Assembly (NCBI GenBank): GCA_014898425.1
Contig: RCSZ01000013.1
Coordinates: forward strand, 1,240,001 to 1,304,000
From: Botryotinia globosa
Lineage: Eukaryota; Ascomycota; Leotiomycetes; Helotiales; Sclerotiniaceae
Length of the DNA stretch: 64,000 nt
Direction of reading: 5' to 3'
The translations under genes were made by a program, and so were the position numbers. Positions within the stretch are counted from its first letter, which is position 1; every line of letters starts with the position of its first letter. This document shows positions 46,523 through 58,530 of the stretch, in pieces. Under the pieces are notes generated by a model. The model searched no databases, was not told where the DNA came from, and saw nothing but the letters and a program-made list of their open reading frames with translations.

Positions 46523-48126
46523 ATGTCCGACAAGATCCCTATTCTCGTAGGAGCTACCTATTCATCCCATCACGCCTCCTCAAATACTAATTATCATTTT
46601 TCTTCTAGGCCGCTAATCGTGTGAGCGATCATGCAAAGAAAACACTTGATCTTGTCACAAAATTTGTCGAAGAGAGATGTATACCGTATGTTTGCCACGA
46701 TACCATTTGATTTCATGTTCTTCACCGCACAAGACCATCACTAAAACTTCACAGCGCCGACCCTATATTCCACGCTCAACTCGGCGAAGGGACTCAGAGA
46801 TGGGATGCCTATCCTTCAATCATCGAAGACCTTAAGAAAGAGGCGCAAAGTCTCGGATTATGGAACTTGTTTCTCGCAAAATCACATTACAAAGAAGGGG
46901 CCGGATTCTCGAATCTTGAATATGGATTAATGGCAGAACAATTGGGGAAATCGCATTTGGCATCTGAAGCTACGAATTGTGCGGCGCCAGATACCGGAAA
47001 TATGGAGGTGTTGGCGAAATATGGAAATGAGGAACAGAAGAGACAGTGGCTAGCTCCATTGTTGAGCGGTAAGATTCGTTCAGCCTTCTTGATGACGGAA
47101 CCGGATATCGCAAGTTCAGATGCTACGAATATTCAAATGGATATGAGAAGGGATGGGGATCATTGGATTTTGAATGGCTCGGTGGGTTGGAGTATCTCTA
47201 ATTTTATTCAGGGGCAAATCAGCTAATCTTTTCTATAGAAATGGTGGTCGAGTGGCGCTGGTGATCCACGATGCAAAGTTTATATCGTTATGGCTAAGAG
47301 TGATCCTAACAATCCGGATCAATACAAGCAACAGTCTGTTATCTTGGTACCAGCCGATGCCCCTGGTATTACGATCAACAGAATGTTGTCAGTCTACGGT
47401 TTTGATGATGCGCCTCACGGACATGGTCATTTGACATTCAAGAACGTTAGAGTGCCAGCAAGAAATATGGTACTTGGCCCTGGACGTGGATTCGAGATTA
47501 TTCAAGGTCGTCTTGGCCCCGGACGTATTCATCATTGTATGAGATCTATTGGTGCTGTAAGTTCTAATGATATCTACATGCACCAAAATATTCCAAAACT
47601 AATCATTTTGTAGGCCGAGAAAGCTCTTGATTGGATGCTCATGCGTATCAATGATCCTAAAAAGACACCTTTCAAGAAACAGTTGAAAGAACATGGTGTG
47701 ATCCTCGAATGGGTAGCAAGATCAAGAATTGAAATCGACGCGGCTCGTTTAGTTGTACTCAATGCTGCTATTAAGATAGATGAAGGTGGTGCAAAGAGTG
47801 CGTTGAAGGAGATTGGTGAGGCAAAGGTACTCGTACCAACCATGGCATTAACGGTCATTGATCGTGCAGTACAATCGTTTGGAGGAGCTGGTGTATGTCA
47901 AGATACCCCTCTCGCATCCATGTGGGCAGGTATCAGAACATTGAGGTTGGCCGATGGACCAGATGAGGTACATCTACAACAATTGGGCAGAAATGAAAAC
48001 AAAAGGGGAGCTGAGGTGACTCAGAAGATCCACAAACAAATGGAAGCTACGGAAGCTCTGTTTGCTAAGTACAGAGTCAAGCATGTAGAGCCAGGGCCAA
48101 CTGTTCGGGAGAAATCTAAGTTGTAG
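46523..48126 (+). CDS. peroxisomal acyl-CoA dehydrogenase (ACAD10/11-like)
   Basis: Exons 46523-46546, 46609-46685, 46755-47181, 47239-47556 and 47614-48126 give 452 residues. The first exon encodes only MSDKIPIL. The N-terminal helical domain includes [16 protein letters not shown]. The middle domain has [17 protein letters not shown] and [17 protein letters not shown], and the C-terminal helical domain has [18 protein letters not shown]. Three residues at the very end are SKL, a canonical peroxisomal targeting signal. The family oxidises acyl-CoA to enoyl-CoA with FAD. Peroxisomal acyl-CoA dehydrogenases rather than oxidases are known in some filamentous fungi. Three CCTCGG words in the upstream 420 bp would suit fatty-acid induction (inference). 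Confidence 0.93.
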
Positions 48127-48706
48127 GTTAGATATCAATAGGGACTTGGTTTGTTTATGCGTGCAAGGGAATGAAGACGGAATTCTCACATGATCTACTC
48201 CATGTTGAAGTATAATATAGTTCTAAAGGTTCATAAATTCATGTCATCACGAGCATAATGAAATGAATAAGATTGATGAAGTGAACATAATTAACGACTG
48301 AATAGTTAAATCAAAACAAACAAAACAATACAAGTAGTAATATTAGTAAGCGTTCCCAATTTTACGTCAGTAATGATGGAGTTTCAATATTTGCTTTGTA
48401 CGGCTTGGACTTGGGCTTATTAGATCCATCCTACTTGGTAACTTGGAGGGGAAAGTGGAGCAACGGAAGAAATATGCTCTTCGTTACCCAGACAACAAGC
48501 AAGCGTAAATAATTCCAGAGGAAGATCATAAATTTTCGATTTCGCTACAACTAAAGGACAAATACATAAAATAAAAACACATAAAGTCCTCACTTCTACA
48601 ATATCTGATTTCATTCACAACCACAAGAACTTTCAAGAAGACTTACAATCAAATACCTCTTTACTACAATTAAACAGCAATCAACACATTCACAAGAACA
48701 TATACA
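48127..48706. other. intergenic region upstream of the SPO12-like gene
   Basis: AT-rich trailer of the acyl-CoA dehydrogenase gene, then a CA/AC-rich leader (48600-48706: ACAACCACAAGAAC-type words) typical of fungal 5' untranslated regions. No other gene is visible. Confidence 0.5.
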
Positions 48707-49358
48707 ATGTCTTCACCAAACGTTCTCTCAAACAAAGACGTCAACATCTCAGCTATGAATCAAGTCAACAGTGTAGTCGATGAGAAGAAGACACCAATTG
48801 GTGCTGACCCTCATTCTATGGAATATCATCGTCAAGTTTTGCAGAATAAGATGCAACAGAATGCGTATGTTCTTCCCTTTTTTAGTTACTTCTACCTACA
48901 CTATTCAGCAGTTTTGAGCTTCACCACCCCTTCACTTGAGAGTCATCCACAGATAATGTTTGAGATACAAGAGCATTCACTAATTGATTTCAAACTATAG
49001 GGGTCAAGAGGAGAAATATATCTCTCCATCGGATACCATCCAATCACCAACTACTGCCAAATTGTCGGCTTATCGCAACAAGCAAGTTGGAAAGTGAGTA
49101 CTATCTTCTGTTATTCTCTTCATCACAAACCATAGAGGCATTTGCACAGCCTCGGGCAATCTTGCCATCTTTAAACCGCACAAAATCACTCCAAGAGACA
49201 ATGACTAACAGCAACCCTCCAGGAACACCAAACCTCGCTCTCTCTTCGCAAAAACCTCTGCCAAAAAACTTGCCGCAAACGGTCCACTTTTCGGCAAAGA
49301 TATCTCAAGTCCAAAACAAACCACAAACGATAATGCCGGCGACGCTATGCAAGAATAG
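48707..49358 (+). CDS. SPO12-like mitotic regulator
   Basis: Exons 48707-48864, 49001-49093 and 49223-49358 give 128 residues. The last intron ends at CCTCCAG after a CTAAC branch; using it gives KNTKPRSLFAKTSAKKLAAN, while the nearer AG sites give a different, shorter reading. The core SPSDTIQSPTTAKLSAYRNK matches the Spo12 signature (S-P-S-D-x-I-x-S-P-x-T-x-K-L). It has two SP sites inside, a likely target of cyclin-dependent kinase. In yeast, Spo12 acts in the FEAR network that releases Cdc14 in anaphase. The rest is polar and probably disordered. The family call rests on the motif alone. Confidence 0.82.
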
Positions 49359-50712
49359 ATTTCTCATTCTCTATCCATGAGATGGGATTACTTTTTGTAT
49401 TTTGCACGGTAGCGGTTCCAATAGAGAGGCGTATAAGTATTACGCGCTTTCGGATTGTTTTTGGTTTTTGGGTTTTGACTTTGGTTCTGGTTTTGGTTAT
49501 TTTCGGTCGGCAAGTCATTGGACAATGATACACATATTATCAAGTGAAGGATATTGTGACAAATTGGTTTATTGTTAGGCAGGGGTTTGGATGGAGAAAT
49601 AAGGAAGGGAAAGGAGAAATTTCATGATTGTGTATTTCTACTGCGTCTCCACATCTACGGATGGTTTGGAGGGTAGGGTGGTTTTGGGCACCGCGTGATG
49701 GACCTGGATATCACATTTATGCGAGGGACGCATGAGAATGGCACGCTTCCTGGCTACGAATCTAAAGTAATGCCTGAGTTGGGAATATCATGACTCAACT
49801 GTCTTCGTACGTCTGGGTATTGATCATGAGGCGTTTTGGGACACTATTTCCTTTCTTCCCTTTCTATGGCTGTATTATTTTTTCGATGAGACGGATATCA
49901 AAAGGCTTTTGATAATCTAGTTAAGATTAGATGGGTTAATTTCATGAGAATTTTCTCTTTCTCTACATTCATTACATTTGAACATCTTGTATACAACTGC
50001 GCTATCGTGATGGTTTTGTATGATGTGCATATCAATGACATGCGTAATCTCGCTTCACTTGGACTGGCTAGCTCACTGTACGAGATGCCTACAGTAAAAG
50101 AGTGCGAATTCAATGTCATCGTGCGACACGTACTTCCCTTTGAGCTGTCTTGATCTCGTTTGAGGCCTTTTTAAGGTCTATGAAAAAATGAAGAGGTGTC
50201 ATATCTGACTCGAGTCGGTTCACTGGGGAGAATAGATTTAAGGCTGGGGCTTGAGGGCCAGAATGGGAGTGATGTTAAGTTGAGTTAAAGTACGCTGTGT
50301 GCTATGCGCTGTGTTTCTGTGCTACGTGAGAAAAGGAAGATAGGAAGATTCTTCAAGTGGTTTTGGGCACGATACTCAAGTCTCTAGCTTTGGAATGTCA
50401 AAGTGCTTATGCACTCGTCGGAGGCAACGGATATAGCCCATAGTACTTGCACCACGTATCACACAGTGTCAACATCAAGAATACCATCTATCCATAACCA
50501 TATCCATAACCATATCCATAAATCTTTCATTAAAAATCGTTGTACTAAATTTCCTTTGGAATTCCCGCAGTGAACAGAACAAACTCCCGAAACAAAGTAG
50601 TACTCCAAGACGCATGTCCGACCCCCGTTAAAACTTTTCTCGGGCCAAATAGGCCATCCTCATTGTCATTATAAAACATTAGGCTAGGGCAGCTAATAAA
50701 AATTGATTTCCT
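49359..50712. other. 1.35-kb intergenic region
   Basis: It contains TTTTGGTTTTTGGGTTTTGA-like T/G tracts at 49455-49500 and three copies of CCATATCCATAA near 50493-50521. ORFs of 60-73 codons have no supporting features. No gene is visible; the region separates the 3' ends of the SPO12-like gene and the Zn2Cys6 factor. Confidence 0.5.
50493..50521. repeat. CCATATCCATAA tandem words
   Basis: Nearly three copies of a 12-bp CCATATCCATAA/CCATAACCATAT-type unit in the spacer downstream of the Zn2Cys6 factor gene. No function is evident. Confidence 0.6.
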
Positions 50713-53404
50713 TCAAAAGGGTGCTTGCGGGTAAAAGGGTGCACCGGCATAATCGAAACCTGTTTCGAGACCATTTTGGGGGTAAGGTTCTGCGGGATAT
50801 CAGTTCACGTTGCTTTTGAGCGAAAACCATGATTGATGCAACGAGAAACATAAAGCGAGAGATAGTGGCATCAATCGATGAGCAATAAACAAGACATGAA
50901 AGTGATATTAATGACTTACCCCAGAAAATTGAATCGAATAAATCCATCGGTGACATATTCAACGTCTGTTCCGCAGAATGCATATCACCACTCACATTAT
51001 TCATCGGCATTTGTTGCGCGTAGTCCATCCTGTGTGTCTGTTAGTGAACAAGTATGGATAAAGTCATCGGAAAATTGCAAACATACGGTGGTACTATCCC
51101 ATTTTGCATAGAAGCCATAGCAAGTGCAGCATTTTGTTGTTCATATTCACTTGTTGATTTGAAGTCTGGGCCTTGGATTATCTGAGCTTCCGGGGCCATA
51201 GCCGATTGTTGTTGAATTTGTTGTTGTTCAACCACCCATCCATGATCATATATATTTTTCAGAGCAGCTAAAGCCCTTGACAGAGGTCCGCTGAGTTCAA
51301 TATCCTTATCTGATTTGGGAATGGTGGATGGTTGTTCTTTTGCTGCAGTAACCGAAAGAGCACTTATTAAATCTCCTTGTAGCTGTCGAACTTCCGGATC
51401 TGTTTTAGTTTCACCCAAGATCCCCAGGAGAACTGCGGATGAGAGGCCATGGTAGGTAAATGCCCATGAGCGTGTGGGTATAACGCTCAACGAGTGCATT
51501 TTCAAGTACATTCTAACAGTCTCCGTGAGATTTTGCTTACACTTTTCTGCGATGATTGCCTTCTGGTCGGAGGACATCCCATTTTCACCGCGTCGAAGAG
51601 CGGGTCGGCATAACACTGAGACAACGAAAGATGTGTGAAGACGAAGCGCGAAGTATTGTAATCTATCTTGTACTGTCCTGCATTTATCTTTAATGCGGAG
51701 TGCTGGGAGAACTCTTTGACGAATGTTCTCAACGTCGACAGAATTGGCGATGATTTGATTATAATCGGGCTCAGATACCGAATCATTTTTGACGAAATCC
51801 AATACTCTTTGGCATAGATGATACATAGCTTCTGTGTAGGTGAACCCCTCCGTCAAAGCAATGGGGCTTAGAGGGACTTTACATCTCGTGATCACAGCGA
51901 TTGGAGATCGGTCAAATGACAGTGAGAGTAAACTATCTTGCCAAACGATTGTCCACCTGAAACCCGTTAGATTAATAGAGCAACACGACAGTGAGTGAGC
52001 ATACCATAATTTACGACGAGGTAAGTCATTCTCCTCAGAAGATGTGAATCTACCGCTCTCATTAGGACCTCTATGAAGGCCCAGAGCTTGAGCAAGTCTA
52101 CAAGTAAGACCGATCAATGCCCAAGAAGCCTCAGCTTTCATATCATTGGCTAGAACAAATCCAAGGATTAAAAGTGCCTGCAATGAATCCAATGATGGGC
52201 GAATCAAGAAATTAGATAGCCTCAGGCAATGGAATGATGTTTGAACTGTATTTGAGATTAGTCTCTTTTCATATTCAAAAATAAAAGTATTCAGCTTACC
52301 AAAAGATTGTGAGGCTGCTACACGTCTGTGATATGTAGTTTCAGCGTAATTTGATGATACAGCAAGGACTGCGAACAGCATCCCAAGCCAGGCTGACGAT
52401 ACTCCCTTCTGATTCGGATTCCTACTCTTTGCAGAACTAGCCCGATCTTCCAGGTATATGCACAACTTCGTCTCGAAGTCATCAATATCGATCAGCAGGC
52501 CCCAAAATGGCTGAACTATCTGTTTGTAAATTTGGAATGATCTATGGAAATGTTAGCTGTGATTACAACTTGTTTACATCTTCCATGCTACTGACTTTAA
52601 GACATCTTTGTCCGACGGCAATGCCATAGCAATGTCATGTCTTATTTTGTCCATATGTTCTTTCGACATGAACGGGTACGGAGCCGTTGATATTTGTAAA
52701 CCTAGTATAGGCATAATGTCTTTCCGAATGACATCGTGTTCACCTTCGCCCGGTGATGATCCAATCTGAGCCTCTTCACTCAAAAAAGCTGCGATTGAAT
52801 TCTGCCCAAGATATCGTGATTCGTTTGGATCATCTTCTTCTGTGGTGATATTAACTTCAAATTTCAATCGGTCTCACAATTGTTTGGTATCAAAACACTT
52901 GGCCCCGACTCGGGGGGTATAGATGGCATAGCTTCGAATAACGAACACATTTGTCGGTATTTGAACTTCTTGGCAAAGCTGATATGAATTTGAATTTACC
53001 TGTGGTTCTTGGCCAGCCGTCTTCCTTTCTACCAGAGTAATCACTGGTACTATCTGGGGTACGGGCTCTCTTAACTCCAGCTACTGAAGCCGTCGGTATC
53101 GTCTTTCCGAGATCCCGATTCTTAGGATTGTACGAACACAAGAGGGCATGATCTCTCTTCACACAATTCTCACATGGGTGTTTATTATCACATTTGACCT
53201 TGCGTTGCCTGCAAGGCCAGCAAGCGGTCCCTAAGACTTGTTTAGCAAGCTGCCTATGAAGGATTCTTGACTTGCCACTATCCAGCCAAGAATGGGAAAA
53301 TGATCCATCATACCATATCGAACTTTACGATGTGAGTGTATGATCCTATTGGCCTCATCAGGAGTGATGGAGGCTTCGATTGGTTCTGATGGTCCTTCAC
53401 TCAT
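50713..53404 (-). CDS. Zn(II)2Cys6 fungal transcription factor
   Basis: Eight exons: 53404-53314, 53230-53000, 52872-52596, 52541-52300, 52245-52005, 51956-51087, 51029-50920 and 50789-50713; 712 residues. The zinc cluster is CWPCRQRKVKCDNKHPC then ENCVKRDHALLC, with the six Cys at residues 34, 37, 44, 50, 53 and 62; the intron falls just before it (RKVRYG|TACW). The fungal-specific regulatory domain covers about residues 220-450 (FLIRPSLDSLQALLILGFV, GLTCRLAQALGLHRG, RRKLWWTIVWQDSLLSLSFD). The C-terminus has a Gln-rich stretch and ends with PMDLFDSIFW and FYPQAPF. It should bind CGG-type promoter triplets. Its target pathway cannot be read from the sequence. All phases close, so this copy is intact, unlike its two neighbours at 56.7 and 58.5 kb. 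Confidence 0.92.
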
Positions 53405-54509
53405 GGTCGTCGTGAAACAATTCCATTCAATTCATGAAAGTAAGGTTGGGAATGCCGAGGGAATTCCGGAAAGGGCTTATCTTACTCACTCAACTCCACA
53501 GCTAGGTGATATTTGGCTTAGCTGAGCACGTGATAGATCGCTTGGTATCGAATGAAGGGGAAAATGAGAAGACGTTGAGCTTCTCGGAAAAAATCAAGTA
53601 AATGGGGATAAAACGAGCAGAAGGATGCAGTGGCATGATAAATCATACGAATATGAATGATTATACAATCAAACTCATGAAAATTCTCTCTAGATCGCTC
53701 AATATACCTATCATCAGCAATCATTCAAACATAGCCGCATAATCGAGATCCTTACATAGATTAAACGCCGAACAACGGATTCATGTCGGGATGGATATGA
53801 TCTTTACGCTTCTCCCGCTCTCTGGATGTTCTCGATGATTGGATAGCTGAGAGTCGCTGGTCAGCCCTATGATGTTAAGTGACTTAGGTTGCATCTACAT
53901 CTGATATGATACTCGAATAGAGATTTCTAACAAGGTCGTGTTCAACAACTCGAGTATTCAAAATCGAAACCATTCAGATATGCGTCAAAACATTTCAAAT
54001 ATGTCATTCTGTGATGACAAAGGCTTGATTGTTGAAAACAGTAACCTTAGCTTGGCTCTGGGCCAACTTCGGTCTGGAGGTGGGAAGTCTCAGCCAGCCA
54101 GCTAAGGCTGATATACAAGATATTCAATATCAGTGGTGTTTTACTTGTCAATCACATTACTACCATTGTATTGCATTGGAGTGCATCTAGAAGTAATGTT
54201 AAAGATATCAGGCCTCAACAATCACAATTGGATCTCAAATAGGATATTGCAATTATGAATCCAATATACAAAATGTTGAATCCATTCAAAGAGTTCTCAT
54301 GTCACTGTCTACCTTGTTCAATCAAAGATTCACACGTTGGATATAATCCCCTACTTGTGTTCTTCTCTCCTAGATTCCTATTTAAAGCCCCCTTCTTCCT
54401 GGATTCTTCTTCTTCATCCAGCAGAAACCAGACATCAAAAGAACTCTATTTCAACATTCCCAGACACATACATACGAACAAATAAACAAGACACCGATTG
54501 TCAATTGCC
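53405..54509. other. 1.1-kb intergenic region between divergent genes
   Basis: This lies between the starts of the Zn2Cys6 factor (-) and the Ser/His-rich gene (+). AGCACGTGATAGATC at 53524-53538 is an E-box-like site near the factor gene. TCTTCTTCTTCATCC-type pyrimidine tracts at 54400-54420 lie in the leader of the plus-strand gene. No coding region is supported. Confidence 0.5.
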
Positions 54510-55724
54510 ATGTCTTCCAGAGACATTTACGACAAGGCAACAGTTTATAATCCTGTAGATACTCGCACCAAACCCCCTCAAAACAGCAATGCTTCCAACA
54601 AGCTTTCTTCCTCCCAGTCCAAAGCTCCTTCCTCCAATCAACAATCCTCTTCCGCTGCCCCAAAAGCATACACTACACTCGAAAGAGACAATAAATCGAC
54701 AAATAAAGGGTTGTCTCATCAGCACACTTTACTTCAAAGAGATAGACAGGCTTCTTCATCTCGTGGGCACATTTCAGGTTCTCATGATCGAACTCAGCTC
54801 AATAGAGACCAACAATCATCATCAAGCTCAAGACAGCCAAGCATGATGCGCGCAGCAACAAGTGCTCCTCCAGATGCGACGAGCAAGTTTAAGTCTCAGC
54901 ATGATATCAATATGGCCTCTCAACAAGTCAGATACCAGGAGATGACTTACGAAGAGAAGAAGAAACAGGACGAGTGGGTCCGTAACTTCATTGTCTATGC
55001 CGGACCATGCCCTGCTGGGTTCAGCTGGGAGAGAGTCAAACAAGGATATGTCTGTAATGGCGGGAATCATTTGTGCACTGATGATCTTCTGGCTGAAGGT
55101 AAAGGCGGCTTTTACATGGGAACTCTGGATGCTGGATGGTGGGGCCCGATCTATGATGCAGGCAATCATTTACGACTAGATTATTCAGAGATTATAGTCC
55201 AAGAGTACGCCAAGAAACACGGATTAGACCCAACAGTCGCTCCCGTGATCCCACCACCTAATATACCAGCAAGCCATGAAGTTCACCCAGGAATTGCAAA
55301 AGCACTGGCAGGCCAGGGACCCATGCCACAAATTTGCTCAGTTGAAGGTGTTCTTGATAGGTTCAGGGAGGTAGGTGGAGTTGAGAGACTTCTGGCAATC
55401 GTAAACAACGCTAGGCCCTCTCATCATGTTTCTGGAACATCAAGTCATCATAGGTCAAATGGCCACCACTCATCCAGTGGAAATCTCTCAACCTACGGAT
55501 ATCTCTCATCCAGTGGCCGTCACACATCCAGCGGATATCACTCATCAGGAATGACACCTCAGCTCAGCACTCTCTACGGACCAGGAGGTCTACCAAATCG
55601 ACTTGCAATGAGCACGAGCAATGGTTCCATATCCCAAGGAGGTCGAGTTCCACTCGTGCATCTACCAGCTGCTTATCGCATTGATCCATATGGACAGGGA
55701 CCATTGGGACGCCGCGGACATTAA
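54510..55724 (+). CDS. Ser/His-rich orphan with a conserved Cys/Gly/Trp core
   Basis: A single-exon frame of 404 residues from the ATG at 54510; an upstream TTG-initiated extension is ignored. Residues 1-130 are Ser/Gln/Asn-rich and disordered, with recurring LxRD motifs (TTLERDN, TLLQRDR, TQLNRDQ). Residues about 155-225 form a compact core: EWVRNFIVYAGPCPAGFSW, ERVKQGYVCNGGNHLCTDD and GGFYMGTLDAGWWGPIYDAG. The three cysteines and many Gly and Trp suggest a folded module. The C-terminus is again low complexity, with repeats of SSSG and HHSSG/RHTSSGYHSSG. No signal peptide or membrane segment. I do not recognise the family; it reads like a real, conserved fungal protein of unknown role. Confidence 0.75.
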   Translation: MSSRDIYDKATVYNPVDTRTKPPQNSNASNKLSSSQSKAPSSNQQSSSAAPKAYTTLERDNKSTNKGLSHQHTLLQRDRQASSSRGHISGSHDRTQLNRDQQSSSSSRQPSMMRAATSAPPDATSKFKSQHDINMASQQVRYQEMTYEEKKKQDEWVRNFIVYAGPCPAGFSWERVKQGYVCNGGNHLCTDDLLAEGKGGFYMGTLDAGWWGPIYDAGNHLRLDYSEIIVQEYAKKHGLDPTVAPVIPPPNIPASHEVHPGIAKALAGQGPMPQICSVEGVLDRFREVGGVERLLAIVNNARPSHHVSGTSSHHRSNGHHSSSGNLSTYGYLSSSGRHTSSGYHSSGMTPQLSTLYGPGGLPNRLAMSTSNGSISQGGRVPLVHLPAAYRIDPYGQGPLGRRGH

Positions 55725-56675
55725 GCCTGAGAAAGTGGAGGAAGGACTCTGTGTATTACGCTCTACTACGTTCTAGAGGATACTACATGATGACGATAAT
55801 GATAATGATAATGCGTGGCTTTGGATACAGATATAGTCATCAAATAGTTCAATGCGAGACGTTATATTAAGACAATGAACTATTTGAATATGCATGTGAA
55901 ATATGGATACAACTGTGAATATCTCGACGAAAAATACAAGTCATCCACCTTTCATCTGATTCACATTTACACCACTTATTCAGTTCCATTTTCAACTCTT
56001 GAAATGGAACTCCCTCTCCGGCCCCTAAACACCAACAGTGTGATCAAGGCAGTATCTCCACTTTTCAGTCACCTTGAAAGTGCTATCGCCAATGCTGGTG
56101 ATTTGAATACTATAATTTTCATAATGGCCATTTCATTCGAGTTCAAATGTTCATTTTGCTTACAAGATGTGCTCATGTTATTACATTCGCCTGAGTCAGT
56201 TATGCACTCGATGATTCGGGTTGAAGACGGCTCATTATGATCACGGGGAAGGTTTGTGATGACTTGAAAATTCGAATGAAAAGTGAATGTGAGAATGTGA
56301 TTCAACTTTAGGTTATACAACAAAGGAGAGATACCTGCGGTACTGAGATGTCTTGGGGAGACAGATTGATAGGGAAGAGTGTCCAGAGCGAACACAAGAA
56401 GGATGAGGATGAAGACATTCTATTCCAAATACAAAAGTAATTGATCACTCAGTCGAACTTGATGGGTAAATCAGATCACCAAACTTATTTAGAGAGGGCC
56501 TTTTGATCTCGAGAAGACAAAATACTCATATTGGAAAACGAAGCTCAGACACGCTGCGCGCAATTCTTCATACAGAAGTGGCGGAAGCTTGCATGTGGGC
56601 GTCGATCATATACAAACACCTATATCAAACCCAGGCTCAAAACATGTCTCAAACATACAACAAGATTCGACGACA
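55725..56675. other. intergenic region before the decayed regulator
   Basis: A GATAAT microsatellite lies at about 55793-55813. Two overlapping ORFs on opposite strands (55875-56240 plus, 56069-56395 minus) have no domain. The minus one begins with a hydrophobic stretch but has no usable Met in its frame. I see no supported gene. Confidence 0.45.
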
Positions 56676-57700
56676 GACGACATAAAGCTTGTGATCCGTG
56701 TAAATCATGAAAGCTTCCTTGACTTCGACAAAGCGGCCCAGGAACATGTGATGGTTGTGTGAAAGCCCAGGCTCAATGCGTAGAGAGCCTGTTCAGACAA
56801 AGCCGATATTCCAACAACGAAATTTGACGGATTATGCTGCGTCAAGAGTGCCACCGGCTAAATCCCGCTGCGATATAAACAATATAACCGATATGAGTAA
56901 TATTAGGGCCTCAACGTTGGCAAGGATAGGAAAGAAGGCTTATACCCAGACGCTGGTGTGGAATTTCTGGTTGATGCAAACTATCCGCCAACGACTTTGA
57001 AAGCGATTCCCAGCCTGAACACGATCAAGAAGACCATGAGACTGCCAAAAAGAGAAGATCTCTAGAATTCCAGATGAAGAGTATGAAATTGAGTTGGCTG
57101 CAAATATTTCGATTTTGATTTGCTAGATTGTAGCGTTTCTCCAAATTTTATTGACCTCACATGGTCTTCCGGAAGATTAGATTGATTTAGCAATAGATGT
57201 TTCAATATCCCATCGACAGTACCAAGTGAGTAAAGCTTTAATGGGCAAGAAATCGATGCTCTTATTCAACTGCGAAGCTGTAATCTAGGCCTCACACCCC
57301 TTGAGAAAGATTCAAATTGTCTACTCACCGTTGACGAAGATACTTCTGATAATGATATTAGAGTGATTGGGGATGTAAAGGATTAATTTAACCGCCGGTT
57401 GTTCTCGGTGTCGATTAGCATGTGTATGGTAGAAAAGTAGCCCCTCGATTTATTCACGGCAATGGTGACCTCGGGATACGCTTTTGGGCAAGTCTGCTTC
57501 TTACATTAGCTTTTCGATCTACAACACCCGCCTGCTACCTGACGCAATCTTCGGTAGATACTACACACCTCAACTTGATCACTGACTCAGGAAATCTTGA
57601 TATCGAAATGTACGGCGAGTCCCGACCATCGATTAGGGATTTAATCACCCATCAGATTTTCCTCTTGGTCTCCTGCCATATGCGTGGCATGTATATCTAG
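56676..57700 (+). pseudogene. decayed Zn(II)2Cys6 transcription factor relic
   Basis: Near 56690-56785 one frame reads KACDPCKS, stop, KLP, stop, LRQSGPGTCDGCVKAQAQC. The spacing is exactly that of a zinc cluster, with the third Cys position now TGA and another TGA where a basic residue is expected, as a CGA codon would become after C-to-T change. Downstream, protein-like fragments with many stops continue (RSCNLGLTPLEKDSNC near 57277, LFTAMVTSGYAFGQV near 57445), but no intact frame exists. The borders are approximate. It is a different paralogue from the broken gene at 58.5 kb, whose cluster has different spacer residues. Confidence 0.65.
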
Positions 57701-58530
57701 TTATGATAAGATCTTCAAGCACATGTATGCATGTGTTGCTAGAAGAGGCAAACCGCCTAATCCCAAATAAGCAGCTTTAGCAAAATCCGCGCTTGGGATT
57801 GGGACTTGTGTACCTGCCCAATCTGCTGCAATTTCATGGCTAGTTGGCAACCACTATTACTGGTAGGTCTAGGAATTCTACTGCCGAGGTATGTTACCAA
57901 ACTTTGGCAGAACAAGAGCATTATTTCTGCTCGTGATAATTTTGGACACAACAAGTACTGGATTTCCTAGTGCGATTTATAACCATTTCTTCTTGATAGT
58001 GGAAACAATTGAGACGAGACCAGATCCTATGACTATAGACATGAGGAACATCAAGGTGATACTAGATAAAACGGAAGTTTAATGCTATATTGTAAGCTGG
58101 ATCTGAGACAACAAAGAAATGAAGTCAAAATGTATGCCATCCGCCCTCATATTTAGACTTCGAAATCGTACTGGTTATATAGAATCTTGCGTGCTCCTCC
58201 CTATGTCGTCGTTCTTGTCGCCTATCTATTTGGGTATCAGGTCCTGGTGGTCCTCATCATGGGATTTGGGTATGGAAAATTCGCTGTTTCGATGTCGTAA
58301 ATCAACTCAATATCATAAAAACAATATTCGCCTTGGGCGTCATAATCGGCGTTTAGTCGTTCCTGACTGCCATCACGTGAAGCCCCGGCTGTCCTCCGCC
58401 CGCCCAGTCAATCAGTCCGCCAATTAATCTGTTCTCTAATATTTTCTGTTCTCCATCTCCTTTCTTGAAAATTGCCCGGTATATTATTAGGGATATATTG
58501 TTAGTGACAGACTAATATTGCTTAAGTATT
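57701..58530. other. spacer, possibly further relic sequence
   Basis: Short protein-like stretches appear (for example SALGIGTCVPAQSAAISWL near 57790-57845 and an ORF at 57891-58082), but they do not join and match nothing I recognise. The last 100 bases before 58531 form the leader of the next broken gene. CATCACGTGAAG lies at 58371-58382. Confidence 0.4.

Noticed and set aside
56069..56395. Minus-strand ORF with a signal-like hydrophobic start
   Set aside because: Its frame has a TAG directly before the hydrophobic part and no usable initiator; splicing alternatives end at once.
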